From NCBI GenBank assembly GCA_949128115.1, contig OX421967.1, positions 4,330,070 through 4,394,069 on the forward strand: 64,000 nucleotides of DNA, given 5' to 3'. The DNA is from Anaspis maculata. Its lineage: Eukaryota > Arthropoda > Insecta > Coleoptera > Scraptiidae. The translations under genes were made by a program, and so were the position numbers. Below, piece by piece: positions 36,030 through 47,276 of the stretch. How positions within the stretch are numbered: position 1 is the stretch's first letter; every line of letters begins with the position of its first letter. The notes below the pieces were generated by a model. The model worked only from the letters and a program-made list of their open reading frames with translations, was not told the origin of the DNA and made no database searches.

Positions 36030-36609
36030 TATATTTACGTTGAATGTTGATTACTGATAACTAACCATTATTGTGTACATATGACCAAATGCAAAGAAAC
36101 ACTCAATAAAAAGGGTACCCTCCTATGACAAAAAATATGTCGATAAGGAGTAAAATATTATTATTATTATTATATTATTATATATATATATATACAGAAA
36201 AAATAATTTGGTATGCTTCTGACACATTTCCCTGAACTGCTTCAACTCTGGGGTGCGAGCTGTGGGACTCCAGAGTTCAAACCCAGGTACCACTCCACTA
36301 ACACTTGAAATTGAGCAAAAAAGCGGTTTTTTGTAATGAATTAGAGTACCGCAAAAAATATTTTTCTCACCTGCTGCTGCTGCTGCTTCTGTTGGTGCTG
36401 GTGGTGATGAAGGATCTGCCTGTACGCTCAGGACTGCTGCGCTGGTATACTGTAGAGAAGAGATCAATGAATGTAAAATAAATAATTCTTCAGTTCCAAC
36501 GGGCCATGTCGATGGTTTGGATGGACAATTTTGGAGACAAAGTGAAAAAGTGTAGACTCACCGCAAGCACCGCAACTAGAACAAGGGCTACGAGGATGAA
36601 GGACTTCAT
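35340..36609 (-). CDS. Small secreted cationic peptide precursor, paralogue 2
   Basis: Three exons: 36609-36562, 36449-36371 and 35491-35340, with GT-AG introns of 112 and 879 nt and the same phases (0 and 1) as paralogue 1; 92 residues. Exon 1 plus the first residues of exon 2 (MKSFILVALVLVA, YTSA) form a signal peptide. Exon 2 continues as a Pro-rich then poly-Ala spacer (CAG/GCA microsatellite). Exon 3 encodes about 50 residues with seven Lys/Arg, no Asp or Glu and one Trp, in a pattern compatible with amphipathic helices. This suggests a secreted membrane-active peptide, such as an antimicrobial or secretory-gland peptide. That role is inferred from composition only; no family is recognised. 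Confidence 0.78.
35924..36034. repeat. T42-A37 hairpin flanked by TA repeats
   Basis: A run of 42 T (35935-35976) is followed directly by 37 A (35977-36013), with (TA)n on both sides, inside the long intron of peptide gene 2. It is a perfect inverted repeat; the run lengths are probably unreliable. Confidence 0.85.
36155..36195. repeat. ATT / TA microsatellite
   Basis: ATTATTATTATT followed by TATATATATA in intron 2 of peptide gene 2. Confidence 0.8.
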
Positions 36610-36659
36610 GTTGACTTGTTTTGAGGGCAGATCAGGATCGACTAATTTGTTCAGAAACC

Positions 36660-36680
36660 TGTAGCTTTTTTATATCAAAA
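36660..36680 (-). promoter_or_regulatory. TATA box of peptide gene 2
   Basis: GATATAAAAAAGC on the minus strand, about 60 nt upstream of the ATG at 36609. The block upstream to about 36740 is shared with paralogue 1 and with the orphan copy at 22848. Confidence 0.5.
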
Positions 36681-37439
36681 TTCTGAGCCGTAAATCAGTT
36701 ATTGCCTATTGTTGGCGTACGGGTACTAAATTTGGCTGCTAAAAATAAGCACGGTTTGTTTCAGTATCGATTTATTGGATACTTTGAGAAGCGAACGTCT
36801 GAAATTTTGCAATTTCTGATATTTCGTCACGTCACCGTTGCTTCGAACCCAGCTGCAAAACCCTTACGATCCATATAAAAAAATTACGTAGTTCTCTGGT
36901 TTCGCAACAGCTGGACTTCAGCGCAAGTTCCCTGAAAATCATCAGGAATGTCGCTTTTTTCAGTTTATAGGGTTAACAAGGGGAAGCTTTCTTCAAGAGC
37001 ATTCCAGCAAGGTGTCACATGGCGTGGTTACCAGAAAAAAAAACGAGGATTTACATTTTTATATTTCTATGACATTTCAGTGGCATTACACGTTACATTT
37101 TGGAATTTCAGTGAACAGTGTCGTGTCACACTTTTTAGAAAAGCGGTTGACAAGTGCTTTTCGCTGGTTCGAATCATGTTTTGCAAAGCTCATTAGGTAT
37201 AACTACTTTTTTGGCTCCCACCAATATGGTCAACGGTTACTTGGCCGGACGTTAAGCTACATGAATAGGACCCACCTTGCATTTTCGAGACAAGCGACGA
37301 AATTTGGCACACTTGTTCACTAGACCCTACTCTTCGATTTAAAAAATGGTGCCACCATCTGCGGAGATCGTGCAGACACTTTATACAGGGTTCAGTAGAA
37401 AAAAATTGTTGAAAAATCGTAAATCGTGAACCATAACCG

Positions 37440-39080
37440 GTGGACGTATGTAAATCAGGATATTGATGATTGATTCCATGCCCATGAAGATGCTGCAAAC
37501 AGTTTTGAAATATCTGGAGGCGTTTCCGAAATACGTTGGAAGAAGTGAAATTTCTTCAACGTTTTTCTTTTTTCTATAAATCAGTTGTTTTTGGAGATAT
37601 CGAGCTGCAACTTGATATTTCGGCAAACAAATATGTTTTTGATGAAACGCGATGTGGAGCCATCAACAAAGCCTGCTAGATTCGAAACTAAGATCTTCAA
37701 CTTTTTTTCCATCGTGAGCGCCATCTTCAAATTGCCCTTCGTGAAATTGTTGAAAAAACAACACGTAACTACTTTATTGGACACACGCGTTCATTTTATT
37801 ATGAAAAACCAGGTCCTGAATCGCAGCAATGACCTCTTCGGCCAAGAAACGTTATCAAGTTAGTTTTTCTTGATTTCTTCCAACTTAGGTGATAATCATC
37901 ACCAAATGGAACTTTGGATCGATGAGATGTTGACCACATTATAATCCACATTATTTTGTGCAGCCAGTCACTGAATTCCATCATCATCATCATCATCAAC
38001 CAAGTGGTGTTCTTTTTGCAAACAGTTGAACAAAAAGTTTGCTTCAATTTTTGTGGAAAAAGCAAAAACAGCAAGGTCACGTCGTCCCTTCAAACCCGAT
38101 TGAAGAAAATTTGTTACCAAAAATGCTATCAATTGATACTAAAAGAGTTCGGAGGAATGTCTGCTGTAGTTTCAAGTTGAACCGAAATGGATTTTTCCAT
38201 CCTACTTCTGCAGGGGGGACGTCGAAAGTGCTGCTACAGCTTGATATTTGGAATGTTTTTTGTTAAATATTGCGAGAAACGCTTCAAACATAAGCTGTAA
38301 CAACGCTTTTCACGTCCCTCCTGCGAACTGAAATGTAACAATCAATTTGAGCTTGGCTTGCACATTCCTCCGAATCATTTCAGTGTCAGTTGGTAGCACT
38401 TTTGGGTACATGTTTTCTTTAATCATCGTTTGAGAGCAGAAAGTGACCCTGCATTTTTTGCCTTTTTTACAAATATTTAAGTAGACTTTTTGTTCAACTG
38501 TTTGCCAAAAGAACACCACTTGACTGATGATGATGAAATTTGGTGACTGACGTTGCAAAACAATGTTGATTGAAATTTCGCAAACATTCAATTGATTCAA
38601 AGTTTCATTTGGTCATGATTGTCACGTAAGTTGAGGGAAAACAGGAAAAACGAACTTGATAACGTATTTTGGGCGAAGAGGTCATTGCCACAATTCAACA
38701 CCTGGTTTTTCATGATAAAACATCGTGTGTGTCCAATTAAGTCGTTACCTGTTGTTTTTTCAACAATTTCGCGAAGGGCAATTTGAAGATGGCGCTCACG
38801 ATGGGAAAAAAGTTGAAGATCTTAGTTTCGAATCTAGCAGGCTTTGTCGATGGCTCCACATCGCGTTTCATTAAAAACATATCTGTCTGACGGAATATTA
38901 AGTTGCAGCCAAGATCTTCAAAAACAACGGATTTATTGAAAAAAGAAAAAAGTTGAAAACATTTTACTTCTCCAACGTATTTCGGAAACGCCTCAAAACA
39001 TTTCAAAACTGTTTGCATCAGCTTGTTAAAGATGATTGTCTTGACAGGGCCGTAGTTTTTGTACCGTTCAATCAATTTTG
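37440..39080. mobile_element. ~1.6-kb foldback element
   Basis: Left arm 37480-38190 and right arm 38320-39050 are inverted copies over several blocks. Examples are CGTTTCCGAAATACGTTGG against CCAACGTATTTCGGAAACG, GATGGAGCC / TCAAATTGCCCTTCG against their inverses, and a CATCATCATCATC block against its inverse. The loop is near 38260. The frames inside are the arms read both ways. No transposase frame is seen. Confidence 0.8.
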
Positions 39081-39424
39081 ATCAAATTCGTACCAGAGTC
39101 CACTGAAATACATAAGTCTGTCAAAAAATTATACCGCCTTTCATCACCTTCCAAGAGCTCTAATTTTTTTTTCTCCTCAACTTGTCGTTCTTTTCCAAAA
39201 ACGGTGGTTAATCAGCTTCAGTCACCTACAGAACCCATTTCAGTTGATGAGTCACAGCTCTTCTGGTATTCCAATTTTGAGACCCTTGAAAGTATTTCCA
39301 AGATGCGTTTTGATTTTTCAAACCCAAATATGTCTGAAATGAAGCCAGCAATGAAAATTTTGTGGAATCATTTTTTTTTCAATGGAATCTATAGCTTCCT
39401 CCTATCTTTCAAAGACAGCTAGGG

Positions 39425-39640
39425 AATAATGGTTGCCGGAAATGAGATAGTCGACATTGCATACCCGGAAGAAACATACCCGGAATAAATAATATGGACC
39501 GCGAAAAAAATAACCGAGCAAAAACATACCCGGAAATAGCATAGCCGACATTACATACCTGGAAAAAACATACCCGAAATAAATATCGACCGGAAAAAAC
39601 GTACCCCAACTTACCCGGCAATAACATAGATACTAGAAAA
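39425..39640 (-). repeat. Short CCCGGAAATAACATA-type repeats
   Basis: About a dozen loose 15-17-bp units such as CATACCCGGAAATAGCATAG. The inverse orientation of the same repeat is at 40017-40230 and 53040-53215. Confidence 0.75.
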
Positions 39641-39749
39641 TGAAATATCCGGAGAAGACAGCACAGAAGCGGATGCATCAGAGATAGTTAATAGAGGATT
39701 ATGGTAGGTAGGTACTAGAGTCTATGATTGCTATATCAGTGGCTAGATC

Positions 39750-40770
39750 TTCATCGTTACCTGAAGTGAATTTCTCATTTTATTATTCATTGCTCTTCGT
39801 AGGTAATGAATAAATACAAGCCACCTATTTTTTCGGGGTATGATTTTGCTCTGCTGTGTTCATTCCGGGCACCTACCTACCTAGTTCATTTCCTCGTTTA
39901 TTTCAGCATGTTTTTCTACGCAAGGTGAAAGCTTGAAAAATCGCACCACCTTTTAGAAACTAGGAAGCTTTTTTTAGATTTGTCTTGCCTGCCACCATCG
40001 TGGATACCTTCTTCAAGCCTGGTATTTTATTTCAGGATTATGTTCCTTCCAGCTATGTTTATCCCGGATATATTTTGGTCCAGCTATGTTTTGTCCGGTC
40101 TATATGTTTTTTCTGGGGATGTTTTCTCCAGGTATTTTTATTCCGGCTGTGTTCTTGTCCAACGATGTTTTTCCCGGGTATGTTTTCTTCGTTTATGTTA
40201 TGTCGGTTATGATATTTCCGGGAACCCCAGGGAATAGGGGGAAAAGATGGGCAATTTCGTCATCATCTTCACCTCTGAAACTGTTTAATGAAACGCGTCA
40301 TCATTGTTCAGTAGAGATAAAAACTAACTTTGATGAAGTTTTGTTCAGATTTGATCAAATTCGGTTGAGCACTTCAAAAGTTTAAAGTTACCTACGGTGA
40401 CAAAAAAAAAACGATTCGGGAAGTCAACTCCAACGTCCTGTATCTTTTTAGGGGAGCATTCTGAGACCATGAGTTCCCTAATTTTTTGACTCCATTTCCA
40501 TTGGAAAATCATCTCTCAGATTTCAAACAACCAGTTGCAATACCCCGTATACCTAGAGGGTATCATGCGAGAATTTTTCTCAATACTGAAGGTTTCCCCT
40601 TCGAGATAATTTGATGGTGAGAAAATTGTTTCAGGGAAATTGTTCTCCTTTTTGCGAGTGCAATCGATGTAGTTTTTTATTTTGGATCAAAAAATATTAC
40701 AGTATTATGTAACTTTCAAGGTAACTTCCGAAGGCAAATTGTCAAAAAAAAGTCCCTTTATTATTCAACT
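39750..40770 (+). repeat. Segmental duplication, copy A
   Basis: Matches 52770-53720 in the same orientation over about 950 bp, from CTAGATCTTCATYGTTACCTG through the TATGTTATTTCCGGG repeats to GGCAAATTGTCAAAAAA. Differences are scattered substitutions and small indels. Confidence 0.85.
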
Positions 40771-40826
40771 GACCTCAATGTACGTTCATTTGGCCAGAAA
40801 ATCCTCAAATTTTGTTTAAGTTTTGT

Positions 40827-41879
40827 TATACAGGTGGTTCGACTTTTATGTCATTGAATCCAAGGATCGATAGAGAATGAAAAATGAAGGGGACTTTCTC
40901 CAAAAAACATATTTGAGAAATGCCTAATAACTGAGATACAGCCCTCCAAAGTTGGAAATAAAGAATCGTTTTTTCGCAAAACTTCTGAACCGTTCAACCG
41001 ATTTGATTATGAACAGAACCAAAGGTTCACTAAAATTATCCCCTGTCGAACAATCATAACATGTTCCATAAAAAAGTTTCAGGAGCTTAGACATTCGGGG
41101 GGGACCCTACTTCCCCCCCCCCTCTATTTTTCACCTCCTTAGTTATTTTTGGAAACTGTTCATAATTTTGAATTCTACGTTCAATTTTGAAGAGAGAATC
41201 ACTGTTGCAAAATTTTGATTAGAGGCTTCGTTTAGGAGATATTTGGGTTTGAAACTTTGGGAAACATCCCGAAATCGCCACTTTCAAAGGTCTAAAAATT
41301 AAAATTCAAAGAAACTCATGATTTCTCAGCTGAAATAGGTTTTCTAGAATTACCAAGTTGATAAACCACCATTTTTTCCACAACACGGGAAATTTTTAGG
41401 AAAAAAACAATTTGGGTCCTGGATAGTGGCGATTTCGGAATGTTTTCCAAAGTTTCAAACTCGAATATCTCCTAAACAAAGCCTCTAATCAAAATTTTGC
41501 AGAAGTGACTTTTTATTTTCAATTGAACGTAGAATTCAAAATTATGAACAGTTTTTGAAAATAACTGGTGAGTGAGAAATAGGGGGGGGGGAGTAGGAAC
41601 ACCCCCTGATATCTAAGCTCCTGAAACCTTTTTTATAGAACATGTTATGATTGTTCGACAGGAGATAACTTCAGTAAACCTTTGGTTCTATTTTGAATGA
41701 AATCAGTTGAACGGTTCAAAAGTTATGCGGGAAAAACGATTATTTATTTCCAACTTTGAAGGGCTGTATCTCTGTTATTAGGCATTTCTTGAATATGTTT
41801 TCCGGAGAAAGTCCCCTTCATTTTTCATTTTCTATTGATCCTTAAATTTGATGACATAAAACGAGGACCACCCTGTATA
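40827..41879. mobile_element. 1053-bp palindromic element with TATACAGG ends
   Basis: Arms 40827-41290 and about 41430-41879 are inverted copies. The outer ends are TATACAGGTGGTTCG and its near-inverse CGAGGACCACCCTGTATA. The inner blocks around GCCTCTAATCAAAATTTTGC and CTAGGGTTTC-type sequences also pair. No coding frame. Confidence 0.85.
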
Positions 41880-42499
41880 GGCTTATATCCAAGTTGAAAG
41901 AAAATTATCTCCCCGAAAAAAAATTTTTACCGAATTTGAGAGATTTCCAGCCAAATAAACGTAAGATTAGGTCAATAACATGATATTTTTTGCCTCGAGA
42001 AATAACTAGACATTGTGGTATACGTATATTTTCATTTAGGATGAAAAACTACAAAGATTGCAATTAAAATATATAGGGTGTATCACATAACCAAAAAAGT
42101 TTTTTGCGACCCCTGGTATATTATAAGTAAAAATATATAGTTCTTAATCTTGAAGTCAACCGAAAACTTGTTCAAGAAAAGTTTTTTTACCTTCAAATAA
42201 ATTATCTCATGAAGTCTCATAACATCAATTCGACCCGATAGCTTTTGGAAGTCTAACAATAATGACCATTTTCGTAGAAAAAAGAAAAATTCTTCCAATT
42301 TGATGGTGGTGTGATCAACTTCGCCTGGGGTAGGTAGCTGACGGGTGCGCGGGTGGATTGAGTAACCCCAGGCAGCATCAAATATTTATAAATATTTCAC
42401 TAATATTAGATAAATATTCCAACGTTGGCTTAATATTTCAATGATTCAGAATATATTTACCTGATATTTGTTAACAAATATTCCTTCTTGAATATGCAG

Positions 42500-43700
42500 T
42501 AAACATTTATCTCATATTGGCAAACATATATGCAATAGTAAATGTGCAGTGAATATTCATCTCATATTAGCAAGTAAACATGCAATATTGAATGTGTATT
42601 AGACATTTATCTTGTATGAGCAAACAAATGTTTATTCTTGGATGTCTAGTGGATATTTATCCTATATTAGCAAGTAAACATATAATCTGGAATGTGTATT
42701 CAATATTCATGTTATATAAGCAAACAAATGTTTAAAACTGGAATGTGCATTGAATATTTATCCCATATCAGCAAGTTAACATCTAATTTCGAATGTTTAT
42801 TAAATATTCATCATATATGAGCAAATAAAAGGTTAAATTCGAATGTACAACAATTATGTATCCTATATTGGCAAGTTAACGTGCAATCATAAATGTGTAT
42901 TAAACATTTATCTTATATGAAGAAACAAATGTTTAAACTGGAATGTGCAGTGAATATTAATCCTATATTAGCAAGTAAACATCTAATCTGGGATGTGTAT
43001 TAAATATTCATTATATATGCGCAAACAAATGATTAAACTTGCATGTATAATAAATATGTATCCTATATTGGCAAGTAAACGTGCAAACTGAAGTGTGTAA
43101 TTAACATTTATCTTATATGAGCAAACAAGTGTTCAATCTGGGACGTGCAGTGAACTTTTATCCCATATCAGCAAGTTAACATCTAATTTTGAATGTTTAT
43201 TAAATATTCATCATATATTAGCAAATTAAAGGTTGAACTCGAATGTACAATTATTATGTATCCTATGTTGGCAAGTTAACGTGCGATCTTAAATGTGTAT
43301 TTAACATTTATCTTATTTGAGCATACAAACATATAATCTGGGATGTGTATTAAATATTCATTATATATGAGCGGACAAATGATCAAACTTGCATGTATAA
43401 TAAATATGTTTCCTATATTGGCAAGTAAAAGTGCAATCTTAAATGTGTAATGAACATTTATCTTATATGAGCAAACAAGTGTTTAATCTGGGACATGCAG
43501 TAAACATTTATCCCATATGAGCAAGTAGAGATACAGTATTGATTAGCGTATCCAACATTCATCTCATAAGAGCAAACAAATGTTCAATCTTGGATGTGCC
43601 GTAAATATTTATCCTATATCGGCAAATCAACGTGCTATCTTAAATGTATATTAAACATTTATCTTATATGAGCAAACAAATGTTTAATCTTGGACGTCTA
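42500..43700. repeat. 50-bp subterminal tandem repeats of the transposon
   Basis: GCAAACAAATG / GCAAGTAAACATC landmarks recur every 50 bp (for example 42971, 43021, 43071, 43121), each with AATGTGYATT and TATTYATCTTATATGAG between them; roughly 24 units. CACTA elements commonly have subterminal repeats that bind transposase, which is the likely role. Confidence 0.85.
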
Positions 43701-44440
43701 CTTATTATTAATTTCATTTGAGAAAATCAACGTGAATATAGCATCTAGGTAACCTACTTTATATTCGTTTTTTATGGACAAACAATTGTGCCCTAATAAT
43801 GCCATAAAATATGTTCCCCAAAAAGTAGAAGAATAGAAAAACGGAATAAATGAATTATAGACATTTATTATGAATAGGTAATATATAAATGACATCTTCC
43901 CAATAATTTGGGCTGCTTAAAGAAAGAATAGATGCCGTACAACAATAAAATAAACTAGGTATAGGTACAATATAACACGTAATAACAATAATACCAATAA
44001 TAACATGGTAAACAAGAGTAATAAAATAAACTAAAATAACGACCTTGCTAGTTCAATCTGGATAAATGATGTCTTAATGTATGTATAGATTTTCTTAAGG
44101 CAACTGCAGAGATGGGTTTAGAAAATTTTTAAGGGATGCCGAATTTTGAGAAATAACGTTGTAGAATATGTATCGAGTTTTGAAGATAAAGTTTGATCTT
44201 AATTTTCACAGAGTATTGAAACATATGACACTAAGACAGCACAAAACAAAATTTGGTATTGATTTCAAGCGAGTTTTTTCTAAATGAACGAAGTGAAACT
44301 ATTTATGGCACAGAAAAAAATTTTTACATTTTTTCAGGGCCCTGAATGAATACCCTTATTTCTACAACGTCCCAGCGAGTAAATGCGCCACTTTATATGC
44401 AAACATTATTATAATGCATAAAATATAATGAGTGAAATTT
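43700..44440. other. AT-rich transposon interior, no gene seen
   Basis: Between the subterminal repeats and the transposase stop codon. AT-rich, with no supported frame; possibly 3' untranslated. Confidence 0.4.
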
Positions 44441-45454
44441 TTAATTTAAATGCAATAATTCTGAAGCAATAAAATAACTGTTGGACGATATTACAAATGC
44501 TTTCGATTTTATCGAACCGAAGGATCGACTTTCCAATACATCACTAGATTTGTTGAATTTGTATACTCCAACGCATTCGGAACTGATTGGATAATCAAAA
44601 AATGATTTTAATGGACTGGAGCAGACTCCATGAATTTCATGGCTAGTGATATCAACAACTTTGAAGATTGACCCTTCCTTCAAGAATACAAAACAATCCA
44701 TGGAGGTACCTACTTTGATAGAAAAAAGTGGAAACTTGATAGTTTTGAACTTTAAATTCGCTATTGGTTTATTATCATTAATTTTTTCGTAATGCACTGA
44801 ACCTCTCTCTCCCAGTCGCTTGCACACTTGTTCCAACGGTTTGTTGGGTGTTCTTAATAATTGTTTCAACATTCCCAAATAATTTTCGAATGAGAAACAG
44901 CTTACTTCATCCAGCGTGAATTTTAAATTTCTCACATCATCCGTAATAATCGATAAGACTTTTATTTGTAAAATCATCATCGCTGAGAATGTTACTCAAG
45001 GATGTATTGCTATTGTTCATTGATGAAATTTGACTTATTCCATCATCATGTTGAGGTGAATTATTGTAGCATGAAGTCCAGTTAGCAGCACCATCCTGGC
45101 GGTGTTGATAAGGTTCGACATCATCATCATCAGTTTCATAAGACATGACAGGTTCATCAGCTTTTTCCTCCTAAAATAACAATGTGTTTTATAACGTATT
45201 AGTATCAAAGGATGTCCCTTTCACATGACAATGAGATAAATAATAATGCTTACATGTGTTCCCACAGGAATTGTGGGCTCTTCAACACACTTTTCGTTGA
45301 GTCCTTCATAAGTAACAGGGTCATAAAAGTTTTCCTGGCTAGAAGACGTACTCGTCCCTGATGATGGTGTTGCCTTACTTTCTTCAATAGCACGTTTTTT
45401 TCTATGGCGATATTTAGAACAATATGTGGCATTTTTAGACACGCCATAATTCAT
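44441..45454 (-). pseudogene. CACTA-like transposase, internally deleted
   Basis: Exon 1 is 45454-45254 (ATG start, CSKYRHRKKRA basic patch, Ser-rich) with donor GTAAGC. Exon 2 opens at 45170 after TTTTAG, in frame, with an acidic DDDD stretch, and ends at 44937. An overlapping, shifted frame to 44441 carries the C-terminal region: DVRNLKFTLDEVSCFSFENYLG, LLRTPNKPLEQV and a beta-rich tail (SIKVGTSMDCFVFLKEG). In intact relatives several hundred residues with the DDE catalytic core separate these parts. Here they abut out of frame near 44940-44980, so an internal deletion removed the core. Confidence 0.7.
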
Positions 45455-45499
45455 AATACGGTGATTTATATTAAAAATTTATGCCGTTTGTTTTAATTT

Positions 45500-45905
45500 C
45501 AACGCAACAGCGCTAGCCCGCCAAAGCCAAATGACACAAATGACAGTAGCTATAATGATAATGCAAGGTTGCCACCTCTGCTGTATTTTCTCTACCAAGC
45601 TTGTTCAATCATGGTTGTTGTTTGCTGTGCAACATTATTTAGGTACTTATTTGATGATACGTTGGAAATCCCAACCCAACTTAATAATACTTATAAACAA
45701 ATTATAGTCTTCAAATAGTTTGGACGTGTTTATTGTGATGATTTTAATTTAACTCATAAAGTGGGAGCCACGATGCTAGAGACGGCAACACCGGTGACTG
45801 TGCGCCTCCCTGTCGTGCTAGCCCGTGCGCCATGCCGCCATGTTTGTGGTTATTTTATTATAACCATAGAGCAAACGTGCCACAACATTTCGCGCTTAAA
45901 ATCTT
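45500..45905. promoter_or_regulatory. Divergent intergenic region of the transposon
   Basis: Separates the minus-strand transposase start (45454) from the plus-strand gene. GC-richer near 45770-45840. Presumably holds both promoters; no clear TATA box seen. Confidence 0.35.
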
Positions 45906-45908
45906 CGT

Positions 45909-46446
45909 TTGGACGTTTGGTCATTGTATGAACAGGTATGTGGTCACATCTCCGTTTCATCGTTAATATTGCCGCTCATTATTGTGGTTTCTTGTTTTTT
46001 AGGGTTACACGACCAGGGCGATGTCCACAACGTCGTGGGACGTTATTATATGGAAGGACGACAAGGGAGAGAACACGATCGACTACGTGCCCTCCTCATG
46101 GGCGAATAAGGAAAAAACGAGCTATAAGTACCCCAAGGGCCTTACTGAATCGAGAATTGGACAGTTTATTTTCAAATGCTAAGATTTGCCTGAGCCAAAT
46201 TATGAATGGACCCAGGCAGTTCTGAAAAAAGGGAATTTGAAAACATTGAAAAAAGCAAATGAGTACACCCGCAACGGACAATATACCTCAAATTTTGAAA
46301 TATCGTCATCTTCTGAAGGGGAACGTTCGGAAGTGAGAAAGAAGCGGAAACCGAAAAGGTTTGAGAGTGATAACATGGAGCAAGATGATGCCGAAGAAGC
46401 CAGCGATCTAATTCTTATTCAATATATTCTTATAGATATTGTCTAA
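45909..46446 (+). pseudogene. Transposon accessory protein, one nonsense codon
   Basis: A non-coding first exon is inferred from AACAG|GTATGT near 45942 and TTTTTTAG|GG near 46002. The frame begins at ATG 46021: MSTTSWDVIIWKDDKGENTIDYVPSSW. That resembles the N-terminal WxVVxFxD...VPSSW module of insect proteins often linked to DUF4806. A TAA at 46180-46182 interrupts the frame; afterwards it continues in phase (DLPEPNYEWTQAVLKKGNLKTLKKANEYT, Ser/Glu run, basic KKRKPKRF) to 46446. No DUF4806 C-terminus follows, so the protein is also truncated. It lies head to head with the transposase inside the same TIRs. Confidence 0.6.
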
Positions 46447-47094
46447 TCTTTTCAGAAAATATAAATAAATATTCACTTGTAATATTTATAATCACACCAG
46501 TGTAAATATTAACTTTAAATACTCATACAATGTATGTCTGCAAATATTTATAAATATTTGTTTTACTACATTACTGAATGTCAAGATACATATGTATGTA
46601 TATTATTCAAATATATATGAAATATATTTCAACTAATATTCAACAATATTTGTTTCTAAATATATAGTTAACGTATCATAGTAATATTTGTTATTATATT
46701 AAAAACACATTTTTTAATCTGGAGTAAATTTATAGAATAAATATTTAAAAATATTCAGGCCAGACATTTTTTAACATAAAAATATAAATATTAGCAAATA
46801 TGTATCTGCAATATTTGTAAATATTTATATTTTCATGTTAAAAAATGTCTCATCTGAATATTTATAAATATTTATTTCTATTATTGAATATTTAGGCCAG
46901 ACAATTTTTAACATGAAAATATAAATATTTACAAATATTGCGGATACATATTTGCTAATATTTATATTTCCATGTTAAAAAATGTCTCATCTGAATATTT
47001 ATAAATATTTACTTTATAAATTTACTCCAGATTAAAAAATCTGTCGTTTTTATATTTATAAATATTACTGTTAAATATTTATCCAACGTTTCCT
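46447..47094. repeat. Right AT-rich subterminal region of the transposon
   Basis: Many ATATTTATAAATATT-type palindromes and two inverted ~120-bp blocks (46755-46900 and 46895-47030) around AATGTCTCATCTGAATATTT. The left end has the same TTATAAATATT motif just inside the TIR. Confidence 0.8.
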
Positions 47095-47276
47095 TGCTGC
47101 CTGGGACCCGTTAGTTGCCACTGCCGGTCCTAAGCCCGGATGAAGAAGGAGGGTTGTGGGTGGGGTGAGCAGCTACACCACGTGAAAAATGGGAATTGCT
47201 AGAGAGACGACCACAAAATGCCTCGGAAATCGGACAGGAAAAACTAAGACCGACTAAGTGAACTCTATGGACACGA

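Larger units (their letters stand above)
42367..47105. mobile_element. CACTA/EnSpm-like DNA transposon, damaged
   Basis: CCCAGGCAGCA at 42367-42377 and TGCTGCCTGGG at 47095-47105 are perfect 11-bp terminal inverted repeats. The dinucleotide AC flanks both sides (42365-42366 and 47106-47107), a 2-bp target duplication. Inside are about 1.2 kb of 50-bp subterminal repeats on the left, a minus-strand transposase remnant, a divergent plus-strand accessory gene, and an AT-rich right subterminal region rich in ATATTTATAAATATT. The C-terminal transposase sequence (FENYLG then LLRTPNKPLEQV) is of the type found in Tnp2/CACTA-like proteins of invertebrates. TIRs starting CCC rather than CAC are unusual for classic CACTA. 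The catalytic domain is missing, so this copy is non-autonomous. Confidence 0.75.

Noticed and set aside
39078..39422. 114-residue plus-strand frame at the edge of the foldback
   Set aside because: Opens with TTG, low-complexity Ser/Phe content, no motif and no homologue in the window.
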